A stretch of 64,000 nucleotides of DNA from Halolamina pelagica (GTDB lineage: Archaea; Halobacteriota; Halobacteria; Halobacteriales; Haloferacaceae). The position numbers and the translations under genes are program-made. Under the pieces are notes generated by a model. It did no database searches. It was not told the DNA's origin and was given only the letters and a program-made list of their open reading frames with translations. Below are positions 44,987 to 54,001 of this stretch, in pieces. The number at the start of each line of letters is the position of its first letter. Position 1 is the stretch's first letter. The stretch covers positions 62,001 through 126,000 of the forward strand of contig NZ_LGUC01000001.1 of the NCBI RefSeq assembly GCF_001307315.1. The letters run 5' to 3'.

Positions 44987-46717
44987 ATGGCGTCCCGCGC
45001 CCCAGTCGTGCTGACGGCCGTGCTCTGTCTCGCGGCAGGAGTGTCGGCTGTCGGGAGTGCGCCATCGGCGCCGAGCAGCGAGGCCAACGGCCTCACCGAG
45101 AACGAGTCCGCGACGCTGTGGTCCCGCGACGCCGACGACTACATGGCCGAGAACGAGTACCGCCAGCGATACGGCGAGACCCGGTCGGCGATGGCGCAGC
45201 TCGCCAACGGGACAGACATCACGTTCACGCGGCCGCCGTCGACGGCCGCGACGTGGACGCGGAACGATTTCGCCGATCTCGAGGCCGGCGGCGCGAACTC
45301 CTCGATCTCTCCGAGCAACGCGACGCTCAAAGACGGGACGCTGATCGCCGACGCCCACGCGACGATCTTCGCCGCCCAGCCGTCGACGCGTGGCCACCTG
45401 GGGCCGAACCGGACCGTCAACTACGTGGCGCCGAACGGCACGCTCCGCGGATTCGTCGACTACCGGGTTCGAGTGCCGAACGCGAGTTCGGACGGCAACC
45501 GGACGACCGACTGGTCGCTCGTCGCCCACGAGATCGAGACCGTGCGCCTGCTCGTCGACGGCGAGCCGGTCGTCGAACGCGAGGGGACGCACACGCCGGT
45601 GCTGCAGTACGCGCTCGGCGACGACGGCCAAGTGACCCTCACGCTCGAGGCCGAGATCCACGTCCGCCTGCGTGGCACCACTCGGGCGAACAGTTCCGGC
45701 CCGGTGCTGAACACCACCACCCGGGCCGAGACGCTCACCGTTCGCGACTCGCTGGCCGTCGAGGTGTACGACCTTTCGGCGTCTGTCTACTACGCCGACT
45801 ACCCCAACGGCGACACGGGCGTCGCCGTCTTCCAGTCCCAGCCGTGGCAGGGGTACACCCTCACCGCGAACCGCTCCGCGCGAGTTCGTGGCGTCTGGCG
45901 GTTCTACACGGCCCGGGACACGAGTTGGGACACGCTCGTTCGGACCAACGCGACGGCGACTGAACGGCTCGAGTCGGACGCGATTCCCGTGTTCGTTCAC
46001 GCCTACCCCTCGCGGATCGGCCCGCGAGCGGAGCCAGTGCGGGATGGCCCCGGCATCCTCGAAACGTGGGGGACCAACGTATCGTCGCCGGCGGCGTCAC
46101 TCGGGAAGCACATCCACGTCGACGTCGTGAATCGCTCGTACACGGCGAGTCACGGCGTCGCCGTGCGGGCAGATCGGGTGGCGCCTGCCGCGATCCAGGT
46201 TGCGGGCATCGTCCGCGGCGTGAACGCCTCGATCACCGAGCCGGACAACGGGTTCGAGCGCCCGCTCAGCCGGAGCAACCTGACGGCTGTCGTCCTCGAA
46301 CAGAACCAGTCCGGAGCCCGCGTTCGCCTGACGCTGCGGAGTGCTGCCTCGGGCGAGCCGATCGTCCTCGACGACAGCGCCCGCGAGGTGCCTGCGGACG
46401 GGCCCGACCGGAACGGCTACCTCACGATCGCCGACCAGCGCGTCGAGACCAACGCGTCGGGCGTCGCCGTCGTGACGCTCGACCGCCCCGGCATCTACAC
46501 CGCCCGGTACCACCCCGGCTCGTGGGTGTCCCAGACGTCGGCGTACGTCGGCGACACGGCGACCGTTCGGTGGCACCCACTCACCACGCTGGATGGCTGG
46601 GTCGCACTGGCGGTCGAGGTTGGCTGGCAGCTGCTCCCGTTCGTCGTCGCGCTCTACGCTGGGCGTCGCGTCCTGCTGTTGCTCAGTCCCACACGGAGGT
46701 TCGCTGACAGACCATGA
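44987..46717 (+). CDS. Large extracellular protein with C-terminal membrane anchor
   Basis: 576 residues. It has an N-terminal signal peptide (VVLTAVLCLAAGVSAVGSA) and one hydrophobic helix near the C terminus (LAVEVGWQLLPFVVALYAG) followed by a basic tail, so the bulk is outside the cell. There are more than a dozen N-x-S/T sites. The body is beta-rich with Ig-like segments (GVAVVTLDRPGIYTARYHPG). It may be an adhesin or mating-pair component. It overlaps the lipoprotein gene by 4 bases. Confidence 0.75.
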   Translation: MASRAPVVLTAVLCLAAGVSAVGSAPSAPSSEANGLTENESATLWSRDADDYMAENEYRQRYGETRSAMAQLANGTDITFTRPPSTAATWTRNDFADLEAGGANSSISPSNATLKDGTLIADAHATIFAAQPSTRGHLGPNRTVNYVAPNGTLRGFVDYRVRVPNASSDGNRTTDWSLVAHEIETVRLLVDGEPVVEREGTHTPVLQYALGDDGQVTLTLEAEIHVRLRGTTRANSSGPVLNTTTRAETLTVRDSLAVEVYDLSASVYYADYPNGDTGVAVFQSQPWQGYTLTANRSARVRGVWRFYTARDTSWDTLVRTNATATERLESDAIPVFVHAYPSRIGPRAEPVRDGPGILETWGTNVSSPAASLGKHIHVDVVNRSYTASHGVAVRADRVAPAAIQVAGIVRGVNASITEPDNGFERPLSRSNLTAVVLEQNQSGARVRLTLRSAASGEPIVLDDSAREVPADGPDRNGYLTIADQRVETNASGVAVVTLDRPGIYTARYHPGSWVSQTSAYVGDTATVRWHPLTTLDGWVALAVEVGWQLLPFVVALYAGRRVLLLLSPTRRFADRP

Positions 46718-47553
46718 CCGCGAACAACACCCCCGTCGATCGACGTACTGCCCTCCGAACGCTTGCCGTCGGCGCCGTCGTCGGCGTCAGCGGCTGCGCC
46801 GCCGAGGACGGGCCACTCCCCGGGCCGGATCCCGGGACGGACGGTACTGGCACGAGTGACGGGCCGTTCAGGAACGTGGGCGTCGAGGGGACGACCCTCG
46901 TCGTCGAGCTCGCCCCTGATACAGAAATCGACCAGGTGAACCTCATCCAACCCAACGGCGAGCTCTGGGGCACGCGCGGGGTTGCAGCCGGCGCTGAACA
47001 GGTGTCCTTCGAGTTCCGGGCCGCGTACACGCCGGGGGAGTACGACGTGCTCGGACTGAATGGCGAGGAGACGGTCGTCGAGGCGTCGCTCGCGATTCGG
47101 CCCAACTTGGAGATTCGCGAGGTCGGACTGTATCGGAATCACCGGGACAAGCCGTGGGAGGAAGTGTACGGGGAGTCGGACACGAACCGGTTGATCAACG
47201 GAGAGGCGTTCGTAACTGTTGCGAACACGGGGACTGGGCCCGAGACGGTTACTGAGCTCGTGTTCACTGGGGATGTTCCAAACCCCGTTGAAAACCCTCG
47301 GAGAAACGGCATCGAGAGAACGGATAGTGCCATCGTCCCGGTCGACACACAAGTTGATCTCTATAGTGCGTCGTTTCCCTTCGGATCAGTATCTCCAGGA
47401 GGTATGGGCTGCTCTTCCGATGGGAATCACGGAGAGTTCACAGTTACACTCGAGACTGCAATCAAAGCCTCCGAAGTTACCAAAACGTTCGATGTCGAGT
47501 ACTCTGGCTCGTCGGATCTGGACGACTGCAGTATCACTATCACAGAGGCATAG
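46714..47553 (+). CDS. Tat lipoprotein in the T4SS operon
   Basis: 279 residues. The signal is DRRTALRTLAVGAVVGVSGC, a Tat-type lipobox. The mature part contains beta-sandwich repeats (TLVVELAPDTEIDQVNLIQPNGELW; VSFEFRAAYTPGEYDVLGLNG) and a C-terminal Cys. The last ~100 residues have lower GC than the start, perhaps a recombined segment. It is probably a surface component acting with the preceding membrane-anchored protein. Confidence 0.75.
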   Translation: MTANNTPVDRRTALRTLAVGAVVGVSGCAAEDGPLPGPDPGTDGTGTSDGPFRNVGVEGTTLVVELAPDTEIDQVNLIQPNGELWGTRGVAAGAEQVSFEFRAAYTPGEYDVLGLNGEETVVEASLAIRPNLEIREVGLYRNHRDKPWEEVYGESDTNRLINGEAFVTVANTGTGPETVTELVFTGDVPNPVENPRRNGIERTDSAIVPVDTQVDLYSASFPFGSVSPGGMGCSSDGNHGEFTVTLETAIKASEVTKTFDVEYSGSSDLDDCSITITEA

Positions 47554-47555
47554 CG

Positions 47556-48659
47556 ATGGTAGATCTAATTGATGTAGTTCTTGAAGGAGCCAAGGACACC
47601 GTCGAATGGTTCATCGGCCTCTTCATGGACGGTCTGGAGTCCGGGTATCGAACGCTTTCGGAGGCGATGTTCGGAACACCAACTCCGGAGACGAACGGGC
47701 CGTTCGTTTTTGGAGAGCCAACTAGCCAACCATGGATTGAACTGCAAGATACACTCGTCGGTGGCGAGGTTGTTCTGATCAGCCTTCTTCTCCTCGTGAT
47801 GAGCGTTCAAGGGCGACATGCGATCCGGGTATTCAATATCGGCAGCACGTACGAAGCGCGGAAAACGAAGAAGACCGCCTGGACTGGAGCGTTCCTGATT
47901 ATCGTGTGGTACTGGGTTGGGACACTTGCGCTCTATCTCGTTGATGGATTCACTATTGCCTTGCTACCCAGTATTGAGATATTGTCAGACATGATGGTTG
48001 ATCTACTGGCAGATGCTGTCTCCAACCCCGCCCTCTCGCTCCTCTTCGCACTCGCCGGCGGCATCTCCATGTGGGGGTTGCAGGCGCTCCTCTACATCCG
48101 GGAGATCCTGCTCTACGTCTACCTCTACGGGATGCCGATCGCCATCGCGCTGGCGTACGGGAACGTCCCGATCGTCTCGCAGATCGCCAGCGGGTTCGCG
48201 AAACGCTTTGTCCCGCTCGCCGTCCTCCCCCTCCCGGCAGCGATCGTGTTCAAGGGCTACGACATCGTCTACTCGACGGGCGGCCTCTCGCCCGACACCG
48301 CGTTCCTGCAGTATCTCGTCGCCGTCTCCCTGCCCGTCGTCGCCCTCTACGCGACGTGGAAGACGTTCATCTACGCGACACCGTTGACGGCGAAGGCCCT
48401 GCGTCGTGCCACCCAGGGAGCCGCCCTCGTCGGCGGCGTCGCCGCCGGCGCGTACGCCGGCAACGTCAGCGTCGCCACCACCGCCGCACGGTGGGGGCCG
48501 AAAGCCGCTGCCGGGCAAGCTGTCGCCCAGAAAGCGGCTGCCCACGGTGGAGATGACGATGAGGATGGTGGTGAGCAGTCCTACCGACGAACCGAGAACG
48601 AGCCAGGCGGAGCCGACTCCAACGACTACGGGATGGACTTTGACCGCGGAATCCACTAA
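47556..48659 (+). CDS. Polytopic VirB6/TrbL-like membrane protein
   Basis: 367 residues with about seven hydrophobic helices (TLVGGEVVLISLLLLVMSVQ; ALLYIREILLYVYLYGMPIAIALAY; LQYLVAVSLPVVALYATW) and a charged C-terminal tail (HGGDDDEDGG). The size and helix pattern are like VirB6/TrbL channel proteins of T4SS. The position before the VirB4-type genes supports this. The first 450 bases have lower GC than the rest. Confidence 0.68.
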   Translation: MVDLIDVVLEGAKDTVEWFIGLFMDGLESGYRTLSEAMFGTPTPETNGPFVFGEPTSQPWIELQDTLVGGEVVLISLLLLVMSVQGRHAIRVFNIGSTYEARKTKKTAWTGAFLIIVWYWVGTLALYLVDGFTIALLPSIEILSDMMVDLLADAVSNPALSLLFALAGGISMWGLQALLYIREILLYVYLYGMPIAIALAYGNVPIVSQIASGFAKRFVPLAVLPLPAAIVFKGYDIVYSTGGLSPDTAFLQYLVAVSLPVVALYATWKTFIYATPLTAKALRRATQGAALVGGVAAGAYAGNVSVATTAARWGPKAAAGQAVAQKAAAHGGDDDEDGGEQSYRRTENEPGGADSNDYGMDFDRGIH

Positions 48660-48662
48660 TCC

Positions 48663-49769
48663 ATGGCTTCAGACAATGACGCAGCGTCACGGCGCATCAT
48701 GGACCAGTTCGGGGAGGAGAGTCGCATCCCCTACCTCAACATCGAGGAAGGCGACGTCGGCGTCCTGCTCGCCTTCCCGATCGTGGGGCTGTTCCTCGCC
48801 AGTCTCACTGGCGTCGAGTCACTCGCCCTCCCCTTGATCGCCGGCGGGGCCGGGTTCGGGGCGGCGCTGATCTACGTCACGCCAGCGCACCTGAACGCCT
48901 GGACGTGGACTACCGACGTCTTTCGGTACGTCAAGCGACCAGCGATCACGTTCAGCGCGGCAGAGGACGCCGACTCCACCAGAAACGAGGGTGGGGTGGC
49001 GAACTACACGCCGTTCACGCCGGACGAGCGAACGCAGGACCTCACCAATATCGAGCGGGCGTGGCCCGGTGGGGGCGCCGTCCAGCGCGCCGACGGGACG
49101 ATGGAGGCGTTCATCGAGGTCGAGCCGGCGAACATGGACTTCGCGATGGCGGACGGCTGGGCGCAGCTGCAAGCGGCCGGCGCGGAGTTCGCGAACAAGG
49201 AACTCGACGCGAAGCTGAAGTTCCACGCGACGACCCGGTCGTTTCCGGTGGAACAGCTGACCGAGACGATCGATGAGCGCCTCGACGACGAGGACGTCGA
49301 GTCGAACCCGATCTTCCGAGAGCTCCTCGAGGAGTATCGCGAGACGCGGCCCACAGAGATGCGTGAACAAGGGATCCAGCAGCTGCAGTACTACATCGGC
49401 GTCGAGGTGTCGCCGCTGGACGTGTACGACCGGTATCGTGAGGAGGCGACGCCCGTGGAGAAGCTCACGCAGCTGCCCGTGGTCGGCATCCTGTTCACGC
49501 CGTTCGTGACGCGGCGGGCGGACTTCACCGCGGTGGAGCGGCGGGCCCGAATGTTCGAGGAACTGGATAGCCGGGTGACCGACGTGCGGGCGGGGTTCAT
49601 CCAGCAGGCGGCAGGCTGGTCCGCGCGCCGACTCAGTACGGTCGAGCTGTTCGTGTTGAACATGGCGTTCTGGAACGGGCAGGAGTACGAGTACGGCGAC
49701 GCTGAGGCCGTCGTTCGCGAGCAGCCGGTCCTCGGCCACTCGCGCCGGGAGGAGGGGCAGGATGCGTAG
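48663..49769 (+). CDS. VirB3/VirB4-N-like membrane protein
   Basis: 368 residues. After a ~30-residue cytoplasmic start come two hydrophobic helices (VGVLLAFPIVGLFLASLTGV; ALPLIAGGAGFGAALIYV), like VirB3/PrgI. The rest is soluble and resembles the N-terminal domain of VirB4 (IERAWPGGGAVQRADGTMEAFIEVEPANMDF). The gene overlaps the ATPase gene by 8 bases. It appears that VirB3 and the VirB4 N-domain are one protein here and the ATPase is separate. Confidence 0.7.
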   Translation: MASDNDAASRRIMDQFGEESRIPYLNIEEGDVGVLLAFPIVGLFLASLTGVESLALPLIAGGAGFGAALIYVTPAHLNAWTWTTDVFRYVKRPAITFSAAEDADSTRNEGGVANYTPFTPDERTQDLTNIERAWPGGGAVQRADGTMEAFIEVEPANMDFAMADGWAQLQAAGAEFANKELDAKLKFHATTRSFPVEQLTETIDERLDDEDVESNPIFRELLEEYRETRPTEMREQGIQQLQYYIGVEVSPLDVYDRYREEATPVEKLTQLPVVGILFTPFVTRRADFTAVERRARMFEELDSRVTDVRAGFIQQAAGWSARRLSTVELFVLNMAFWNGQEYEYGDAEAVVREQPVLGHSRREEGQDA

Positions 49770-51858
49770 TGCACTCCTCCAGCTGGGTGGTGGGGTCGGG
49801 CGGCAGCTCGTGGAGTGGCTCAGTGCACCGACCACTCCTGAAGGGGCGGCACTGTACGCGGTGATCGTCGTCGGCGTCGTCGGTGGTGGGAAACGCCTCT
49901 GGGACAGGTACGCCGCGGACGAGGAGGAGACAGTGGACTTCGCGGACGTGCTCGACGAGTCCACGCTGGCCGATGGGCAGGCGGAGGGCAAGCTCCTCGC
50001 CGAGATTGCCGAGTCCCACAAGACCGTCACGGCGCCGGACGCCATCGAGTGGGAGACTCGCGCCGCCCGCGTCGGCGAGCAGTGGACGTCGACGCTGTAC
50101 ATCGCCGATTACCCAGACTACCCGAGTGACGGCTACCTCAGCGACCTGTTCGAGTTGACCGACGTGCAGTTCGACCTGACGGCCCACATCACGCCGAAGA
50201 ACCAGGAACGAGCCCGGAACGAACTGCAGGAGATCGCCGACGACCTGCAGGTGGATGCTGACCTCGAACAGAGCGTGCGGAGTACGTACCTGCAGGAGCG
50301 AGCTGACGAGGCGGCGGCGACGTACACGGCCGTCGAGAACGGCGCTCGCGTGTTCGACCAGGGCGTGTTCGTCACGGTGCGCGCCGATGATCGAGAGACG
50401 CTGCAGGACGACGTGCAGCAGGTGAAGAGCACGCTGCGGGACGAGCCCGCGAACCTGACGCCGAAGACGGCCATCTGCCGACAGGACGTGGCGCTGCAGT
50501 CGGCGGCCCCCATCGGCGCGAACGAATTCGGTCGGGAGTCGATCGCGCTCGGCGGGGCTGTCGGGGCGCTACTGGGGTCGCCGCATAACGCGACGATTCT
50601 CGAGGAGGGTGGCGTCGAGTTCGGGATGCACAAGGACACGCGGAGTCCGGTGGTGATCGACCCGTTCGCGCGGGACAACGGCTACGCGATGTTCACGGTC
50701 GGCGATACGGGCTCCGGCAAGTCGTTCAGTTCGAAGCAGAACTTCATCCGGTCGATGGAGCAGGAGCGCGACCGGATCGGCGTCATCCTCGAACCGCTGA
50801 ACAACTGGGCCGGCGTCGCCGAAGCCCTCGACGCGAAGCGGATTACGGTCGGTGGGACGCTCGGGCTCAACCCGCTGGAGATCCGGGAGACGCCTGAACG
50901 CGTGCAGCGGGCGATGGGGGAAGACGCCAGCCCGTTCAACGAGAAGCTCGACGACGCGATGAGCTTCCTCACCAACTTCTTCGCACTCCGCGGGATTTCG
51001 CTGGGGGATCGACGGACGACGCTGGAGCTCGGGCTCAAGCGGGCGTACAAGCGCAACGGGATTACCGACGATATCTCGACGCACGGCAATCCGAGTCCGA
51101 CGATCCGGGACATGCTGGACGTGTTCGAGGACATGGTCGAGGAGCCGGAGGCGTTCGTCGTGCGGGCCGATGAGGAAGCGAAGAAGCTCAAAGAGGACGC
51201 GACGTGGTTGCTCGATCAGCTTCGGCCGTTCGACGAGGGTGGTCGGCATGCGAACCTGGGGACTGAGTCCGCGTTCGATATCCGGGACGAGAAGGTGATC
51301 TACCTCGATCTGGCGCAACAGGAAGGCAGCGTCGACAGCAGTACCGCGCTGACGATGCAGCTGCTCATTTCGCTCGTGTACGAACGGGCGAAAGTCTCGG
51401 AGAAGGAGGTGGTGTTCTACATCGACGAAGCCCGCTACATCATGCAGGACGCCGCGAGTCTCGCCTTCTTGGAGACGGTGTTCCGACATCACCGTCATCA
51501 CGATCTCTCGATCCGGCTGGTCACGCAGACCGTCGACGAGTTCTTCGAACATGCCGAGAGTGAGGCGATTCTTGATCAGTGTGCGGTCAAGCAGTTCCAT
51601 CGGTTGGACGGCATGGACGAGGAGTGGGCCCAGGAGTTCGGGCTCAACTACGCCCAGATGCGGTTCGTGCAGGATGCCGTACCGGGGAACGAGGATGCCG
51701 GGTTCGCGGAGGCGTTGGTGGGCGTCGATGGGGAGTGGCGCGGGATTACGGTCGAGGCGATGCCGAAGGAGAAGGCGGTGATCGATTTTGACCCGACTGC
51801 TGAGGGGCGGTCGTCCCTTCCGGGTGGTGAGGATGCTGGATCGGGAGACGACTCCTGA
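49762..51858 (+). CDS. VirB4-like conjugation ATPase
   Basis: 698 residues. It has one N-terminal hydrophobic helix (YAVIVVGVVGGGKRLW), then a linker domain. Walker A (VGDTGSGKS) sits near residue 315 and Walker B (VVFYIDEARYIM) near 550, followed by FRHHRHHDLSIRLVTQTVDEFF, the arginine/Q region of the HerA-VirB4 superfamily. It powers assembly and transport of the secretion machine. With the VirD4-like protein it supplies the two ATPases that define archaeal conjugation modules. Confidence 0.88.
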   Translation: MRSALLQLGGGVGRQLVEWLSAPTTPEGAALYAVIVVGVVGGGKRLWDRYAADEEETVDFADVLDESTLADGQAEGKLLAEIAESHKTVTAPDAIEWETRAARVGEQWTSTLYIADYPDYPSDGYLSDLFELTDVQFDLTAHITPKNQERARNELQEIADDLQVDADLEQSVRSTYLQERADEAAATYTAVENGARVFDQGVFVTVRADDRETLQDDVQQVKSTLRDEPANLTPKTAICRQDVALQSAAPIGANEFGRESIALGGAVGALLGSPHNATILEEGGVEFGMHKDTRSPVVIDPFARDNGYAMFTVGDTGSGKSFSSKQNFIRSMEQERDRIGVILEPLNNWAGVAEALDAKRITVGGTLGLNPLEIRETPERVQRAMGEDASPFNEKLDDAMSFLTNFFALRGISLGDRRTTLELGLKRAYKRNGITDDISTHGNPSPTIRDMLDVFEDMVEEPEAFVVRADEEAKKLKEDATWLLDQLRPFDEGGRHANLGTESAFDIRDEKVIYLDLAQQEGSVDSSTALTMQLLISLVYERAKVSEKEVVFYIDEARYIMQDAASLAFLETVFRHHRHHDLSIRLVTQTVDEFFEHAESEAILDQCAVKQFHRLDGMDEEWAQEFGLNYAQMRFVQDAVPGNEDAGFAEALVGVDGEWRGITVEAMPKEKAVIDFDPTAEGRSSLPGGEDAGSGDDS

Positions 51859-52009
51859 CGACCGTTCTGAGTGTTCCGCTGGTCAGGAATAGTCCAATGA
51901 CGTCTGAGGCGAGAGCGTTCGGTGGACACCGGTATATTGGTGGCTCCATGGGACTGGAGCTTCGCCACCTGTACAGTTTGTAGGCTCTCATCAGGGTTTG
52001 TCGTCAGAG

Positions 52010-52055
52010 TCTTAACCAACATTCGTCGTCATCTATGCCTATTTGTTGGTTAAGA
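52010..52055. repeat. Inverted repeat, copy 3 of 3
   Basis: Perfect 12-base arms, TCTTAACCAACA (52010-52021) and TGTTGGTTAAGA (52044-52055), with a 22-base spacer. Follows the end of the T4SS operon; may mark the right side of the element. Confidence 0.88.
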
Positions 52056-52098
52056 TTCTTGGAACCCATCGGCCCTTCTCGGACACTGACCAGTCGGC

Positions 52099-52563
52099 AT
52101 GAGTCCCATGTTCTGCGCAGTCGGTTCAGGCGAACGCGACGCCGCTCGGACGTACCGAGACGAACACGCGGAACTAGATTTCGTCGGGAGAGGCCCGCTC
52201 GACGCGTTCGACGACGTCGAGTGTCTCGTACTCTTGGGGGCTATACTCCGGGTTGCGGAGTCCAACAGCCGCAGCGTCGTTCACGTCGGCATCGATGGTT
52301 CGGTTCGTTCGGTGCATGACTATCTTGGCGAGCTAGCACAATTGGGAATCGCAAGTTCAGCTGAACACAATCGAAGGAGAGGCGGTGGGAAATACAACGA
52401 ACATCGGTTGGAGAAGTCCGTTTCAGCGGTCCGGAGTGGATTACGCTGTCCCGTGGGTACTCGTCGAGGCCTCAAAATCAGTCTCAGTCATCAAATCCTT
52501 CACGAACCATTTCTCCCCACTCCGTGTTTCCTCGGACGAACTGAGGGAGACCTGTTATCTTGA
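52099..52563 (+). CDS. Hypothetical protein, possible winged helix
   Basis: 154 residues. The segment VHDYLGELAQLGIASSAEHNRRRGGGKYNEHRLE resembles a winged helix with its wing, as at the C terminus of Orc1/Cdc6 or in small regulators. The last ~40 residues run antisense into the glycosyltransferase gene (which ends at 52484), so the true stop region is suspicious. It starts 44 bases after the inverted repeat. Confidence 0.5.
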   Translation: MSPMFCAVGSGERDAARTYRDEHAELDFVGRGPLDAFDDVECLVLLGAILRVAESNSRSVVHVGIDGSVRSVHDYLGELAQLGIASSAEHNRRRGGGKYNEHRLEKSVSAVRSGLRCPVGTRRGLKISLSHQILHEPFLPTPCFLGRTEGDLLS

Positions 52564-54001
52564 TGAACGTCCGAAGCTGTCGATAGCCGACGTTCTCGAG
52601 CACGCCGAGCACCATCAACTGTACCACCTGACTCACCTTCCGGTAGCGGCGGAATGTCCAGACCTCGCCGTACGTCGCATACCACGAGAGGAAGATGCCG
52701 AAACCACTGGTCACGGTGAAAAATAGGAGGAACGATGCCGGCTCAAAAATCCCCAGAAGAACTGCTATGGGGAGGAGCACATAGCCGATCCCTTCGACGA
52801 GTGGCCCGATCGCTTCTGCAATAAGGAAAAATGGCAATGCAAAGAGCCCGATTGGTCCATATTTTGGGTTAAACATCATCTCCCGGTGCGTGATGAGATT
52901 CTCCAAGAGGCCGTTATACCACCTGCGGCGCTGAGCAACGAAAACGGAGAGGGTCTCTGGCACTTCAGTCCATGCAACCGGAGCAGGGACGAATGATACT
53001 TCGTAATCCTCACCCGAATCGATCATCGTTTTATGTAACCGAAGCACCAAGTCAAGGTCCTCCGTGAGGGTGTCAGTCCGGTATCCGCCGATATCCCGGA
53101 CAAGGTCCGTACGGAAGACACCGAAGGCTCCAGAGAGGATGATCAGCGATTCCAGTGTGTCAAGACCAATACGCCCGGAGTAAAATGACCGAAGGTATTC
53201 GAGAACTTGCACGCTGGGGAGGAAACCTCTCGGAAATTCGGGCTCTTCGATCTCCCCCTCATCAACTGGCGTACCGTTTGCGACTCGCACAGTGCCACCA
53301 GTCGCAATCACCGTCCCCCAATTCCGCAGGAATGGCTTGACGACCTCTGAGAGACCCGCTTTATCAAGTATGGTGTCGGCGTCAATAGTACAGAAGAGTT
53401 CCATATCGGTGAACCACACGCCAGCGTTGACCGCGTCGCTTCGGCCCCCGTTGTCCTTATCAATAACGTAGAGATCGGTGTCTGTGGTAGACCGATACAC
53501 GTCGTGCACTGGTTCGGTTGGGAAATCGATTGGACAGTCTGTAGGAATCGGTTGCATATCGAACTCCTCAATGAGGACAGCCAACGTTTCATCATCCGAG
53601 CCATCGTTTACGACAACAGTCTCCCGGTCGCTGTATTCGAGTAAAATCGACGACTGAACACAATCGAGGATAACCTCCTCTTCGTTGTACGCGGGAATAA
53701 TGACGGCTACCCCCGGCAGAAATGGAGAGTCCATGGCTTCGTATGGCTCATTCCATTGGGAAAACCGGTGTTCGGTCTGCAATCGTGGCAACGCGGCTGT
53801 GTGGATTACAAAATACAGAGCGTTGATGAGGAGGTATAGTGCGATTGCGAACCATCCAAACAACCTAATTGCGTCTCCGAGCGCTGCTGCTAGATTGATT
53901 GTGAGTTGGGATAACAATGGAATGACGCCGGGGGTAACTGAGGTGAATACATCCCCACCAATCACGGTCTCAATTGGCAACCCCGAACTGACGCCGATCA
54001 T
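52484..54001 (-). CDS. Processive family 2 glycosyltransferase
   Basis: 505 residues. There are two N-terminal membrane helices, a GT-A domain (VAVIIPAYNEEEVI; VVVNDGSDDET; DxD as DADT; TEDLDLVLRLH) and QRRRW, the motif of cellulose/hyaluronan-type processive synthases. Three or four helices follow. It would polymerise and export a surface polysaccharide. Its start overlaps the HEAT-repeat gene by 4 bases. Confidence 0.88.
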   Translation of the reverse strand: MIGVSSGLPIETVIGGDVFTSVTPGVIPLLSQLTINLAAALGDAIRLFGWFAIALYLLINALYFVIHTAALPRLQTEHRFSQWNEPYEAMDSPFLPGVAVIIPAYNEEEVILDCVQSSILLEYSDRETVVVNDGSDDETLAVLIEEFDMQPIPTDCPIDFPTEPVHDVYRSTTDTDLYVIDKDNGGRSDAVNAGVWFTDMELFCTIDADTILDKAGLSEVVKPFLRNWGTVIATGGTVRVANGTPVDEGEIEEPEFPRGFLPSVQVLEYLRSFYSGRIGLDTLESLIILSGAFGVFRTDLVRDIGGYRTDTLTEDLDLVLRLHKTMIDSGEDYEVSFVPAPVAWTEVPETLSVFVAQRRRWYNGLLENLITHREMMFNPKYGPIGLFALPFFLIAEAIGPLVEGIGYVLLPIAVLLGIFEPASFLLFFTVTSGFGIFLSWYATYGEVWTFRRYRKVSQVVQLMVLGVLENVGYRQLRTFIKITGLPQFVRGNTEWGEMVREGFDD

